A stretch of 64,000 nucleotides of DNA from Rhizobacter sp. (GTDB taxonomy: Bacteria > Pseudomonadota > Gammaproteobacteria > Burkholderiales > Burkholderiaceae_C): positions 1 to 64,000 of the forward strand of contig JANXWV010000119.1 in assembly GCA_025350965.1 (NCBI GenBank), read 5' to 3'. The translations under genes and the position numbers were made by a program. Shown piece by piece: positions 10,600-19,733 of the stretch; the first letter of the stretch is position 1; each line of letters opens with the position of its first letter. The notes under the pieces are model-generated. The model saw only the letters and a list, made by a program, of their open reading frames with translations, did no database searches and was not told the DNA's origin.

Positions 10600-11415
10600 C
10601 TACTTCACCGCACCGAAAGTCAGCCCCTGCACGAGCTGCTTCTGGCTGAACCAGCCGAACACCACGATGGGCGCAATCGCCATCAACGAGGCGGCCGACA
10701 ACTTGGCCCAGAACAGGCCTTCGGGGCTGGAGTACGACGCGATCAGACCGGCCAGCGTGCCAGCCTTGGCCGAGCTGAGGTTGAGCGACCAGAACGCCTC
10801 GTTCCAGCTCAGCACCAGACACAGCAGGCCGGTCGATGCGAGCGTGCCCATCGCGAGCGGCCTGATCACGTGCACGAACTCGCTCCACACGTTTGCGCCG
10901 TCCATGCGCGCGGCTTCCAGAATGTCGGGCGGGATGTCCTTGAAGCCGGAATACAGCATCCACACCATGATGGGAAGGTTCGACAGCGTGAACAGGAAGA
11001 TCAGGCCTGTCAACGTGTCCAGCATGCCGGCGCTTTGCGCGAGCACGTATACCGGCACGAGCGCGCCGACCGCCGGCATCATCTTCGTGCTGAGCATCCA
11101 CATCAGGATGTCCTTGGTTCGCTTCGTGCGGAAGAACGCCATCGAGTACGCAGCCGGCGCGGCAATGGCCAGGCCGAGCAGCGTGGACACGACGCTCGTG
11201 ATGACCGAGTTCCTGGCATACAGCCAGTAGTCGCTGCGCACGTTGACCTCGGTGAAGTTGGCGAGCGTGGGGGCAAAGAAGAGTTCGGGCGGCACCGCAA
11301 TCGCCTGCAGCTCGGTCTTGAACGCGGTGAGAAAGAGCCAGATCAGCGGGAAGCTGAGCAGCAACGTGATGCCCCAGGCGAACACGGTGCGAACGATGAG
11401 ACCGAGGTGGTTCAT
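10600..11415 (-). CDS. polyol ABC transporter permease (SmoG/MalG type)
   Basis: 271-residue inner-membrane permease with six predicted membrane segments. The first is FAWGITLLLSFPLIWLFLTA. The cytoplasmic EAA coupling loop is EAARMDGANVWSEFVHVIRP, contacting the ATPase. It ends FSQKQLVQGLTFGAVK, typical of MalG-like subunits. Its start codon is 9 bp behind the SmoF-like permease stop and its stop is 21 bp before the ATPase start, consistent with a complex of one permease of each type and two ATPase copies. Confidence 0.94.
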   Translation of the reverse strand: MNHLGLIVRTVFAWGITLLLSFPLIWLFLTAFKTELQAIAVPPELFFAPTLANFTEVNVRSDYWLYARNSVITSVVSTLLGLAIAAPAAYSMAFFRTKRTKDILMWMLSTKMMPAVGALVPVYVLAQSAGMLDTLTGLIFLFTLSNLPIMVWMLYSGFKDIPPDILEAARMDGANVWSEFVHVIRPLAMGTLASTGLLCLVLSWNEAFWSLNLSSAKAGTLAGLIASYSSPEGLFWAKLSAASLMAIAPIVVFGWFSQKQLVQGLTFGAVK

Positions 11416-11424
11416 GGTGGTGCC

Positions 11425-12285
11425 TCAGCGATCCAGGTTCTTGCCGATCAGGCGGATCAGGAATGCCGCGGCGATGTTCGCCAGCAGCACCGCGAACAGC
11501 GCGCCGGCCGAGGCCACGCCCACGTCGAAGTTCATCAGCGCCTGCTTGAAGATCAGGAAGGCGACATTCGTGCTTTCGTTGCCGGGGCCGCCGCCGGTGG
11601 TGGTGAAGATCTCGGCGAACACGCTCATCAGGAAGATCATCTCGATCATCACGACCACCGCGATCGGCCGCGCCAGGTGCGGTAGCGTGAGGAACCAGAA
11701 CTTCTGGAACGGGTTGGCACCGTCCATGCCCGCCGCTTCCATCTGGTCGCGGTCGAGCGACTGCAGCGACGTGATGAAGATCAGGCACGCGAACGGCAGC
11801 CACTGCCAGGCCACCATGATGATGACCGACAGCAACGGAAAGTCGGTCAGCCAGTCCACCGGCGTGGCGCCGAAGAAGATGGCCACCTGTGCCAGAACGC
11901 CGTAGATCGGGTTCATCATCATGTGCTTCCACAGCAGCGCATTGGCGGTGGGCATCACGAAGAACGGCGAGATCAGCAGCACCCGCACGATGCCGCGGCC
12001 GGGGAACGGCTCGTTCACCAAAAGCGCCAGCGCCACGCCGCCGATCACCGTGATGGCGATGACCGATCCAAGCAGCACGAGCGTGTTGACGATGGACGCG
12101 CCGAAGTCGGGGTCGGTGATGAAGTACTTGAAGTTCGCCAGGCCGACGAACTCCTTCTCGCCCGGCTGCATCAGGTTGTAGTGGATGAGCGAGAAGTAAA
12201 TCGTCATCGCGAGCGGCACGATCATCCACAGCAACAGCGTGGCAACGGCCGGCGCGAGCAGCAGGCGGGGCAGGGTGCGGTTCAT
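11425..12285 (-). CDS. polyol ABC transporter permease (SmoF/MalF type)
   Basis: 286-residue permease with a first membrane segment around residues 10-32 and a periplasmic loop containing GEKEFVGLANFKYF, the pattern of MalF-like proteins. The EAA loop is EAAGMDGANPFQKFWFLTLP. The C-terminus AAFLIRLIGKNLDR is typical of SmoF/MtlF subunits. It is separated from the binding-protein gene by 63 bp containing a perfect palindrome (see 12298-12327), so its expression is probably lower than that of the binding protein. Confidence 0.94.
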   Translation of the reverse strand: MNRTLPRLLLAPAVATLLLWMIVPLAMTIYFSLIHYNLMQPGEKEFVGLANFKYFITDPDFGASIVNTLVLLGSVIAITVIGGVALALLVNEPFPGRGIVRVLLISPFFVMPTANALLWKHMMMNPIYGVLAQVAIFFGATPVDWLTDFPLLSVIIMVAWQWLPFACLIFITSLQSLDRDQMEAAGMDGANPFQKFWFLTLPHLARPIAVVVMIEMIFLMSVFAEIFTTTGGGPGNESTNVAFLIFKQALMNFDVGVASAGALFAVLLANIAAAFLIRLIGKNLDR

Positions 12286-12297
12286 GGGCGTTTTCCT

Positions 12298-12327
12298 GCG
12301 CCCCCTGCCGCATGCGGCAGGGGGCGC
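12298..12327 (-). promoter_or_regulatory. 30-bp perfect palindrome in the binding protein/permease gap
   Basis: Every base from 12298 to 12312 pairs with 12313 to 12327. The centre is GCATGC and the outer arms are runs of five C and five G flanked by GCG. In RNA of the operon this makes a 13-15-bp GC-rich stem with a minimal loop, 21 bases past the binding-protein stop and 12 bases before the next start codon. No T-run follows, so it is more likely a 3' stabiliser or partial terminator that raises binding-protein mRNA over permease mRNA, as at malE-malF of enteric bacteria, than a full terminator. Confidence 0.8.
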
Positions 12328-12348
12328 GTTGGCCTTCCTCGGCTCACA

Positions 12349-13653
12349 TCACTTGTAGTAGCCGCCCTTGCGCATCTCGCGGTCGGCGGCCGCCTGCGCG
12401 GCCTTCAGTGCAGCGTCGACCGTCACCTTGCCGGCGAGCGCCGAACTCATCTGCTGGCCCACCGCGATGCCGATGGCCTGGAACTCAGGGATCGCCGCGA
12501 ACTGCACGCCGACGTACGGGCTCTTCGGCAACGTGCTGTCGTTCGGGTTGGCGCTGTCGATCGCCTTCTTCTCGGCTTCGGCGAAGCGCGCGGCCTTCAG
12601 GAACTCGGGCGTGGCGTAGGTCGACTTGCGCGTCCCGGTGGGCACCGTGCCCCAGCCGTTCTCTTTGGCCACCAATTGGATGTACGCCTTCGACGTGCTC
12701 CAGTTGATGAACTTCTGCGCCGCGTCGGCGTTCTTGGTACCGGCCGGAATGGCCAGCGCCCAGGCCCAGAGCCAGTTCGCGCCCTTGGTCGTGGCGCTGT
12801 ACGGCCCTTGCGCAAAGGCCACCTGGTCGGCCACCTTGCTCTGCTTCGGGTCGGTGATGAACGAGGCGGCAATCGTCGCATCGATCCACATGCCGCACTT
12901 GCCGGCGTTGTAGAGCGCCAGGATCTCGTTGAAGCTGTTCGCACTCGAGCCGGGCGGGCCGTACTTCTTCAGCAGGTCGACATAAAACGTGACGGCGTCG
13001 TGCCACGGCTTCGATTCGAGTTGCGGCTTCCAGGCCATGTCGAACCACTGGCCGCCGAAGCTGTTGACCATGGTCGTGATGAACGCCATGTTGTCGCCCC
13101 AACCCGGCTTGCCGCGCAGGCAGATGCCGTACACGCCGTTCTTCGGGTCGTGGATCTTGGCTGCGGCGTCGCGCACCTCGGTCCACGTGGGCCGCTCCGA
13201 GAACTTGACGCCGGCCTTGTCGGTCAGGTCCTTGCGGTACATGAGCATCGAACTCTCGCCGTAGAACGGCGCGGCGTACAGCTTGCCGCCTTCGGACAGG
13301 CCGCCTCGCATGGCCGGCAGCAGGTCGTCCACGTCGTACGCGGCATCGGGCTTGATCTCGTTGAGCCAGCCCTTCTTGGCCCAGATCGGCGTCTCGTACA
13401 TGCCGATGGTCATCACGTCGAACTGGCCGCCCTTGGTGGCGATGTCGGTGGTGACGCGCTGGCGCAGCACGCCTTCTTCGAGCGTGACCCACTTCAGCTT
13501 GATGTCGGGGTTGGCCTGCTCGAAGAACTTGCCGAGCTTCTGCATCTCGATCATGTGGCCGTTGTTCACGGTCGCGATCACGAGGTCGGTGGCCGACGCG
13601 GCGAACGCCGCAGCCAGGCCGGCAATCAATGTGAGTTGTGCCTTCAGGCGCAT
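12349..13653 (-). CDS. polyol ABC transporter substrate-binding protein (SmoE/MtlE type)
   Basis: 434-residue periplasmic binding protein of the CUT1 class with a signal peptide (MRLKAQLTLIAGLAAAFAAS, cleavage near ASA-TD). The mature start ATDLVIATVNNGHMIEMQKL, then WVTLEEGVLRQRVTTDIA and GGQFDVMTIGMYETPIWAKK, closely fits SmoE/MtlE proteins that bind sorbitol and mannitol. The ATG at 13653 is preceded by a good ribosome site (AGGAG, about 8 bases). It is the first gene of the seven-gene operon. The 192-bp gap behind the S9 peptidase gene should hold the operon promoter and the AraC-type operator, but I could not identify clear boxes in it. Confidence 0.94.
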   Translation of the reverse strand: MRLKAQLTLIAGLAAAFAASATDLVIATVNNGHMIEMQKLGKFFEQANPDIKLKWVTLEEGVLRQRVTTDIATKGGQFDVMTIGMYETPIWAKKGWLNEIKPDAAYDVDDLLPAMRGGLSEGGKLYAAPFYGESSMLMYRKDLTDKAGVKFSERPTWTEVRDAAAKIHDPKNGVYGICLRGKPGWGDNMAFITTMVNSFGGQWFDMAWKPQLESKPWHDAVTFYVDLLKKYGPPGSSANSFNEILALYNAGKCGMWIDATIAASFITDPKQSKVADQVAFAQGPYSATTKGANWLWAWALAIPAGTKNADAAQKFINWSTSKAYIQLVAKENGWGTVPTGTRKSTYATPEFLKAARFAEAEKKAIDSANPNDSTLPKSPYVGVQFAAIPEFQAIGIAVGQQMSSALAGKVTVDAALKAAQAAADREMRKGGYYK

Positions 13654-13845
13654 GGGGTGTCTCCTGCTTGTGGTGGTACTCGTTCGTGACCCAGGCCACG
13701 ACGGCAGGAGGAATTTAGCGGCGCCTGATTCGCGCTTTGATACTGCGGGCGCAAGCCTCTGTACTTTGTTGCGCACAGGGATAGTGTTTTCCCGGGCCGC
13801 GCGCAAGCAAGCGTTGTTCGACGGCCGGCGGCACCGGGAAGCCGC

Positions 13846-15849
13846 CTATTTGACCGACGGTGTGTTCGCCTGCATGAACTTGTCGAAGCGCGTGTAGAGC
13901 TCGATGACGTTGGCCGGGTTGCGGTAGCCGTGCGCCTCGTCGCTCGCGAACATCCACTCGTACGGCTTCTTCGCGCTGTCGAAGGCCGAGCGGATGGCGC
14001 GGCCGTTGGCGAAATCGACGTTGCGGTCCTGCCCGGCATAGACGTGGAACACGGGCGCATTGATGCGGTCCACGAAGCGCGCCGGTGACTGCGCCTCGAA
14101 CAGCGCCTTGTCGGCGCGCTGGTCGCCGTTGATGGTCTTGGCCAGTTCGGTGAAGTCGTTGTAGAGCTGCGCCCACTGCGTGTCCTGGTGCACCGTCATG
14201 TCGGTCACGCCGACATAGTTGATGCCCCACTTGAACAGCTCGGGCTTTCGCACCAGCGCCATCAGCGTGGCATAGCCGCCGTAGCTCGCGCCGTACACGG
14301 CCACGCGGCCCGCATCGGCGTAGCCTTCCTTGATGGCCCAATCGATGCCGTCGAGCATGTCGTCGATCATCGTGTCGCCCCAGTGCTTGTAGCTCAGGCG
14401 CAAGTGCTGCGCGCCGAACCCGGTCGAGCCGCGGAAGTTGGGTTGCAGGACGGCATAGCCGCGGTTCGCCATGAACTGCACTTCGGTATTGAACTCCCAG
14501 TTGTCCTTCGCCCACGGCCCGCCGTGCGGGTGCAGGATCAGAGGCACCGGCTTGCCCTTGACGTAGCCGAGCGGCAGCGTCAGGTAGCCGTCGATGCGCA
14601 CACCGTCGCGCGCGGTCCAGCTCACCGGGCGCATCGGCGCCATCAGTTTCGGGTCGATGCTGGGGCGCCGCTTCACGCCGGTCTCTTCGATCTGGCGCTT
14701 GTCACGGTCGAACAGGTACCACTCGCCGGGGTTCAGGTCGGAGCGCGACACGACGAGCACGCGCCGCTTGCTCATGTTGAAAGTGTTGACATTGCCGGGC
14801 AGCGCCTGATCGACCAGCGCCTGGGTCTTCTTCGCGTCCTCGTCGAACCACACCTGGCGCGGCTTGTCGGCCTGGTAGCGCAGCCCGATCAACTTGCCCG
14901 GTGCGTCTTTGTCGCCTCCGAAAATCAGATCGCCGCCCTCGCCGAGCGGGCTGCCGAGCAGCAGGAACGAGGCCACGTCGTAGCGGTCGTCGGCGTACAC
15001 CAGCTCACCGAGCTGCCCGGTCTTCAGATTGAACTTAAAGTAAGCCAGCGTGTCCCGGCCCACGTTGCTCGCAACATAAAGCGTGTTGCTGTCGAGCGGG
15101 TCCACATCGATCGGGATGATCACGTTCTTCAGCTGCTCGTCCCACTGCGCCATCACCTTCCACTCGGTCCCGTCGAGGTATGACGACCACCAGCGCTTCT
15201 TGGGGCCATCGATGCTGAGGGTGGCACGCGGCTGGCTGTCGGCATCGACCGTCCAGTCCCTCACGAGCCGGGGCGCGCTGACGTTCACGAGCGTCTTGCG
15301 CCCGTTGTTCACGTTCATGCGGTACAGGTCGACGCTGTCGGGGCTGCGGTCGTTCGCGGTCACCAGCACCTCTTCGTCGGTGCCCTTGATGCCGCCGACG
15401 ATGGTGGTGTAGCGCCAGGTGCGCGAATTCAGGATCGGCGCGAACAGCGTGCGCGCCATTTTCGCGTCGCGGTTGATCGCGAACAGCCCGCCGTCCCCTC
15501 GGTACTCCAGCCCTTGCTGGTCGCCGGTGGTGTAGACGAGGCGCTCGTTGTTGACCCAGCGCACACTGCCCACGTCGGTTTCGACGAAGTTGGTCAGCAG
15601 CTGCCCGCTGCGCTTCTCGACGTCGATGACCGCGAGGTTCAGCCGGCCGTTGCGCGGCGTGATCGCCGCCATGTATTTCTGGTCGGGGGACAGCACCAGG
15701 CTGCGCGTGCCTTCGGACTTGAAGAGCGTTTCAACCGGGATCAACGGTGCCGGCTGCGCGCCCACCGTTGCCGGCAGCGCGAACGCGAACCACCCGGCGG
15801 CTGCCACAGCCGCACTGCGAACCATCCAACGCTGCAACTTCATCACCAT
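13846..15849 (-). CDS. S9 family prolyl oligopeptidase-type serine peptidase, secreted
   Basis: 667 residues: a signal peptide (hydrophobic AAVAAAGWFAFALPATVGAQ after basic residues), an N-terminal beta-propeller (about residues 40-390) and a C-terminal alpha/beta hydrolase. The nucleophile elbow is GASYGGYATL, the acid lies near the AGQDRNVDF segment and the His in SDEAHGYRN. HPHGGPWAKDNWEF is the typical oxyanion-side motif of acylaminoacyl-peptidase/DPP4-like S9 enzymes. It is predicted to cut short peptides in the periplasm. It follows the ABC ATPase gene by 48 bp in the same direction and may be cotranscribed with it. Of the tandem start codons, the first ATG (15849) has GGAG five bases upstream. 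Confidence 0.93.
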   Translation of the reverse strand: MVMKLQRWMVRSAAVAAAGWFAFALPATVGAQPAPLIPVETLFKSEGTRSLVLSPDQKYMAAITPRNGRLNLAVIDVEKRSGQLLTNFVETDVGSVRWVNNERLVYTTGDQQGLEYRGDGGLFAINRDAKMARTLFAPILNSRTWRYTTIVGGIKGTDEEVLVTANDRSPDSVDLYRMNVNNGRKTLVNVSAPRLVRDWTVDADSQPRATLSIDGPKKRWWSSYLDGTEWKVMAQWDEQLKNVIIPIDVDPLDSNTLYVASNVGRDTLAYFKFNLKTGQLGELVYADDRYDVASFLLLGSPLGEGGDLIFGGDKDAPGKLIGLRYQADKPRQVWFDEDAKKTQALVDQALPGNVNTFNMSKRRVLVVSRSDLNPGEWYLFDRDKRQIEETGVKRRPSIDPKLMAPMRPVSWTARDGVRIDGYLTLPLGYVKGKPVPLILHPHGGPWAKDNWEFNTEVQFMANRGYAVLQPNFRGSTGFGAQHLRLSYKHWGDTMIDDMLDGIDWAIKEGYADAGRVAVYGASYGGYATLMALVRKPELFKWGINYVGVTDMTVHQDTQWAQLYNDFTELAKTINGDQRADKALFEAQSPARFVDRINAPVFHVYAGQDRNVDFANGRAIRSAFDSAKKPYEWMFASDEAHGYRNPANVIELYTRFDKFMQANTPSVK

Positions 15850-15897
15850 TCGACTCCGAAGATTGGGTGTGCAGATGCTATCGCCCCGGCAATCGCA

Positions 15898-16938
15898 TCA
15901 CGCGGCCACGACCGACAGCCCATGCCCTTCAAACTGCAGGCTGACCGAATCTCCCGGCTTCCAGACGCGCTCCAGATCGGGCGATACGACGAAGATCGGC
16001 CCGAGCGCGGTGTCGACGGTGTACTCGTGCGCGCTTCCGAGGTAGGCGCTCTTCTCGACCGTGCCCGCCAGCTCGCCCTGCCCGGCCGGCAGCACCTGCC
16101 AGGCCTCGGGCCGCACCGCCACCTTGACCTTGCCCGCTGCCATGGGCCGCGCGCGAGGGATGTTGATCGGCCCGAGCTGCACCGAACCATCGGCAAGCGA
16201 CATGCCGTCGAACAGCATCGCCTCGCCCATGAACCCGGCCACGAACTCGCTGCCCGGGCGTTCGTACAGCTCGTGCGGCGTACCGGCCTGGGCGATCACG
16301 CCGTGGTCCATCACGATGATCTGGTCGCTCACGGCCAGCGCCTCGGCCTGGTCGTGCGTGACATACGCGACCGTCAGGCCCAGGCGCTGCTGCAGCGTGC
16401 GGATCTCTTCGCGCATCGAGCGGCGCAGGCGCGCGTCGAGGTTGCTCAAGGGCTCGTCGAACAGCAGCACCGAGGGCTCGAGCACCAGAGAGCGCGCCAC
16501 CGCCACGCGTTGCTGCTGCCCGCCGGACAGTTCGCTGGGCAGCCGCGTGTCGAAACCGGTGAGGCCCACGCCGGCCATCGCTGCGTGCGCGCGCTGCACT
16601 GCCTCGTCCTTGGCCACGCCCGACACGTTCAGCCCGTACGACACGTTCGCCAGCACGTTCATGTGCGGGAACAGCGCATAGCTCTGGAACACCATGCTGA
16701 CGTTGCGCTCGGCCGGCCCGAGCGTGGTGACCTCGCGCCCGTCGATGAAGATTTGCCCCGAACTCGGCGCCTCCAGCCCGGCGATCATGCGCAACGTGGT
16801 CGTCTTGCCGCAGCCGCTGGGGCCGAGGATGGTGGTCAGCGTGCCGGTCGGCACCGTGAAGCTGATGCCCTTGACGACGAGCGGCGCGCCCGCGCCGGCG
16901 CCGTAGCGCTTGGTGATGTTCCTGAATTCGATGCTCAT
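15898..16938 (-). CDS. ABC transporter ATP-binding protein (FbpC/AfuC type)
   Basis: 346-residue ATPase: Walker A GPSGCGKTTTLRM, Q-loop FQSYALFPHM, signature LSGGQQQRVAVARS, Walker B LLFDEPLSNLD, switch YVTHDQAEAL, and a C-terminal TOBE domain. Its start codon directly abuts the permease stop codon, so the two are cotranslated. The family name is ferric-ion ATPase, but FbpC, AfuC, PotA and phosphonate ATPases cannot be told apart from the ATPase alone. The double-length permease and AfuA-like binding protein point to the Afu branch. Confidence 0.93.
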   Translation of the reverse strand: MSIEFRNITKRYGAGAGAPLVVKGISFTVPTGTLTTILGPSGCGKTTTLRMIAGLEAPSSGQIFIDGREVTTLGPAERNVSMVFQSYALFPHMNVLANVSYGLNVSGVAKDEAVQRAHAAMAGVGLTGFDTRLPSELSGGQQQRVAVARSLVLEPSVLLFDEPLSNLDARLRRSMREEIRTLQQRLGLTVAYVTHDQAEALAVSDQIIVMDHGVIAQAGTPHELYERPGSEFVAGFMGEAMLFDGMSLADGSVQLGPINIPRARPMAAGKVKVAVRPEAWQVLPAGQGELAGTVEKSAYLGSAHEYTVDTALGPIFVVSPDLERVWKPGDSVSLQFEGHGLSVVAA

Positions 16939-19152
16939 TCAATGCACTCCAACGGCCCGGCGGCCGAGCTTGCGTTCACCCACCAGCGCGTTGATCAGCG
17001 CGATGGCCAGCGACATCAACACGATCAGCACCGTGCAGTACGCCAGCGCCACGCCGTAGTCGCCGTTGCCAACGCGGCCGATGATGTAGGTCGTCGCAAG
17101 TTCGTTCTCGGCCGTGACGAGGAACACCACCGCCGACACGGTGGTCATCGAGCGCACGAAGCTGTACACGAGCGCCGCCACCAGCGCCGGTTTGAGCAAG
17201 GGCAGCACGACGCGCCGCAGCGTCGTGGCGGTCGAGGCGCGCAGCATGACCGAGGCCTCGTCGAGCGACTTGTCGAGCTGCTTGAACGCCGCCGTCCCCG
17301 CCCGCACGCCCACCGGCAGGTTCCGGAACACGAAGCACAGCACGATGATGATGCCGGTGCCCGTGAGCTCGAAGGGCGGCACGTTGAAGGCGAGGATGTA
17401 GCTCACACCGAGCACCGTGCCCGGAATGGCGAACGCGAGCAGTGCGCCGAACTCGAACCCGCCCTGCCCGCGGAAGCTGGTGCGTGCGAGCAGCCAGGCG
17501 ATCAGCAGGCCGAGCCCGGCGCACACCGGCGCCGCAATGGCCGAGAGCTTGAGTGTGGTGAAGAGCGAGTTCCACGCGGTGCCGGCCCAGACGATGCCGC
17601 CGCCCACGTCCGCATTGCCCCACTGCACATCGAACGCGGTGACGAAGTGCTTCAGCGTCGGCGTGTAGTCGCGCCCCCAGGTCTGCACGAAGCCGCCCGC
17701 GAATGCGAACAGGTAGACGACCAGCGTGAACATCAGCCACGGGACCGTCACGCCCACGATGGCGCGGCGCAGGCCATCGGGCAGCGGCATCGGCACGCCG
17801 GCGTCGCCCTTGCCTGACACGGTGGTGAAGCTCGTGGTGCCGAGCAGCCGGCGCTGCACCGCGAACACCGCCAGCGCGAACGCGGTGAGGATGAGCGCGA
17901 GCGATGCGGCACGCCCCTGGTCGTACTGCGCGCCGACGATGGCGAAGAAGATGTCGGTCGAGAGCACCGCGAACTGCCCGCCCACGACGATGGGGTTGCC
18001 GAAGTCGGCCATGCTCTCGATGAAGCCGACCAGGAACGCGTTCGCCAGGCCCGGCTTCAGCAGCGGCAGCGTCACGGTGAAGAAGGTGGTGCGGCGGTCG
18101 GCGCGCAGCGTTTGCGCCGCCTCTTCGAGCGATGGGCTGATGCCGGCCACCACGCCACGCAGGATCATGAACGCGATCGGCGTGAACGCGAACAGCTGCG
18201 CCAGGAACACGCCGAACGCACCGTAGAACCAGCGCGTCGGCGCGATGCCGAAGGCGGCCTCCAAGAACTGGTTGACGAGCCCGGCGCGCCCGAACAGCAG
18301 GATCAGCCCGAGCCCGACCACGAACGGCGGCGTGATGATGGGCAGCAGCGCGAGGATGTTCAGCGGCTTCTTGATGCGCGCCGGCCCGCGCTCGGCCAGC
18401 AGCGCGATCATCAGCCCGAGCAGCGTGGTGCCTGCCGCGGTGGCCAGCGCCAGGAACAGCGTATTCCACGCCACACCGCAGCGCGAGCCGCCGACGATGC
18501 ACGCGAGGCCCCAGGTGCGCTCGTTGCCGATGCTCGCCCACACGGCGCCGAGCCCGAAGGCACCGTCTTCTGTGAAGAACGCGCCGCTCAGCGCACGCAA
18601 CACCGGCAGCGCCACAAACAACGCGAGCAGCGCGCCACACAGCAGCACCGCGCTCGCCACGAACACATCGCCCCGGAACGCGCCGAGCCGCGCCAGGCCC
18701 GCACCGAGCAGCATGATGAAGGCGAGCAGCGTCAGCACGCCGCCGAGGCCGATACCGAACTGCGTGGCCGGGAGCGGCCCGAAGCTGGCATCAAGCCACG
18801 CGAAGGCCCAGCCCTTGGCGCCGATGGCAAAGCCGCTCGCCAGCAGGCCCGCCAGGCCGATGCCCCCACCGAGCGCCAGCCAGCGGCCCTGCGCGCGGCC
18901 GGCGGGCAGGCGCCAGCCGAGGAGCGCGGCCAGCAGCGCCACCGGCACGAGCCACAACCACGGCTTGCCGAAGCGCGCCGCCTGAACCGCGCCGCTGGCG
19001 CTGTCGGCCACGCTCCACACGCCGGCCAGCGACTGCAGCAGTGTCTTGTCGGCCGGGAAGTACCAGGGCAGCAGCGCGAACGCGGCCACTCCGAACAGCA
19101 GCCAGCCGCCGATGTGGCTTGGCGCGCCGCGCCCGGGGCGACGAACCGTCAC
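16939..19152 (-). CDS. double-length ABC permease (AfuB/FbpB type)
   Basis: 737 residues with about 16 hydrophobic segments, formed by two fused binding-protein-dependent permease domains. The first EAA loop is around SLEEAAQTLRADRRTTFFTV and the second around KSLDEASVMLRASTATTL. An additional N-terminal group of membrane helices (roughly residues 1-200) precedes the first transport domain. AfuB-type permeases are fused in the same way. Translation starts at GTG 19152 and overlaps the hydrolase stop by 4 nt (GTGA). The companion ATPase gene follows without a gap. Confidence 0.92.
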   Translation of the reverse strand: MTVRRPGRGAPSHIGGWLLFGVAAFALLPWYFPADKTLLQSLAGVWSVADSASGAVQAARFGKPWLWLVPVALLAALLGWRLPAGRAQGRWLALGGGIGLAGLLASGFAIGAKGWAFAWLDASFGPLPATQFGIGLGGVLTLLAFIMLLGAGLARLGAFRGDVFVASAVLLCGALLALFVALPVLRALSGAFFTEDGAFGLGAVWASIGNERTWGLACIVGGSRCGVAWNTLFLALATAAGTTLLGLMIALLAERGPARIKKPLNILALLPIITPPFVVGLGLILLFGRAGLVNQFLEAAFGIAPTRWFYGAFGVFLAQLFAFTPIAFMILRGVVAGISPSLEEAAQTLRADRRTTFFTVTLPLLKPGLANAFLVGFIESMADFGNPIVVGGQFAVLSTDIFFAIVGAQYDQGRAASLALILTAFALAVFAVQRRLLGTTSFTTVSGKGDAGVPMPLPDGLRRAIVGVTVPWLMFTLVVYLFAFAGGFVQTWGRDYTPTLKHFVTAFDVQWGNADVGGGIVWAGTAWNSLFTTLKLSAIAAPVCAGLGLLIAWLLARTSFRGQGGFEFGALLAFAIPGTVLGVSYILAFNVPPFELTGTGIIIVLCFVFRNLPVGVRAGTAAFKQLDKSLDEASVMLRASTATTLRRVVLPLLKPALVAALVYSFVRSMTTVSAVVFLVTAENELATTYIIGRVGNGDYGVALAYCTVLIVLMSLAIALINALVGERKLGRRAVGVH

Positions 19153-19730
19153 GAAGGCGCTGCGCCGCCCGCCGCACCGAAGCCGGCTTCTTCGGCCGTG
19201 GCGGTGCCGGTCGTGCGGCCTGGGTAGCTCAGCCAGGTCATCGCGACGTTGAGGTCATCGACCATGCTGGCCGCCTCGACGCGCGTGCCGTTGCCGAGCA
19301 CCAGCGGCTCGGTGGTGTGCGCGTCTTTCACGAGCGTGAGGTCGTAGCCGCGTTCGAGCGCGGCATAGGCGGTAGCGCGCATGCACCAGTTCGTCTGCGC
19401 GCCGGCCAGTGTGATGTGGCTCGCGCCGAGCGCGGCGAGCTCGGCTTCGAGCGGGGTCGCTTCGAACGACGAGGGGTGACGCTTGTGCACCCGCAACTCG
19501 CCCGGTGCCGGCACCAGTTCGGGCACCCAGTTCCAGGCCGCGCTGCCTTCGGGCAACGCGTCACTCGAATGCTGAACCCACACCACCGGCACGTTCTGCG
19601 CGCGCGCCCGCTCGACCGTGCGCGCCACCTTGCCGATCACACGGGGCGCGTCCCACGAATCGCGCATCACGCCGACCTGCACGTCGACGACGACAAGCAC
19701 GCCCTTGTTGCCCTCACGCACGGTGGCCAT
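19149..19730 (-). CDS. isochorismatase-family cysteine hydrolase
   Basis: 193 residues. The catalytic triad of the cysteine hydrolase group is visible: Asp in LVVVDVQVGVM, Lys in RVHKRHPSSF and Cys in AQTNWCMRATAYAAL. Such proteins hydrolyse amide or vinyl-ether bonds (nicotinamidase, N-carbamoyl hydrolases, isochorismatase); the true substrate here is unknown. It is inserted between the binding-protein gene (3 bp gap) and the permease gene (4 nt overlap) of the ABC transporter, so it may process the imported compound. Confidence 0.88.
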   Translation of the reverse strand: MATVREGNKGVLVVVDVQVGVMRDSWDAPRVIGKVARTVERARAQNVPVVWVQHSSDALPEGSAAWNWVPELVPAPGELRVHKRHPSSFEATPLEAELAALGASHITLAGAQTNWCMRATAYAALERGYDLTLVKDAHTTEPLVLGNGTRVEAASMVDDLNVAMTWLSYPGRTTGTATAEEAGFGAAGGAAPS

Positions 19731-19733
19731 CGT

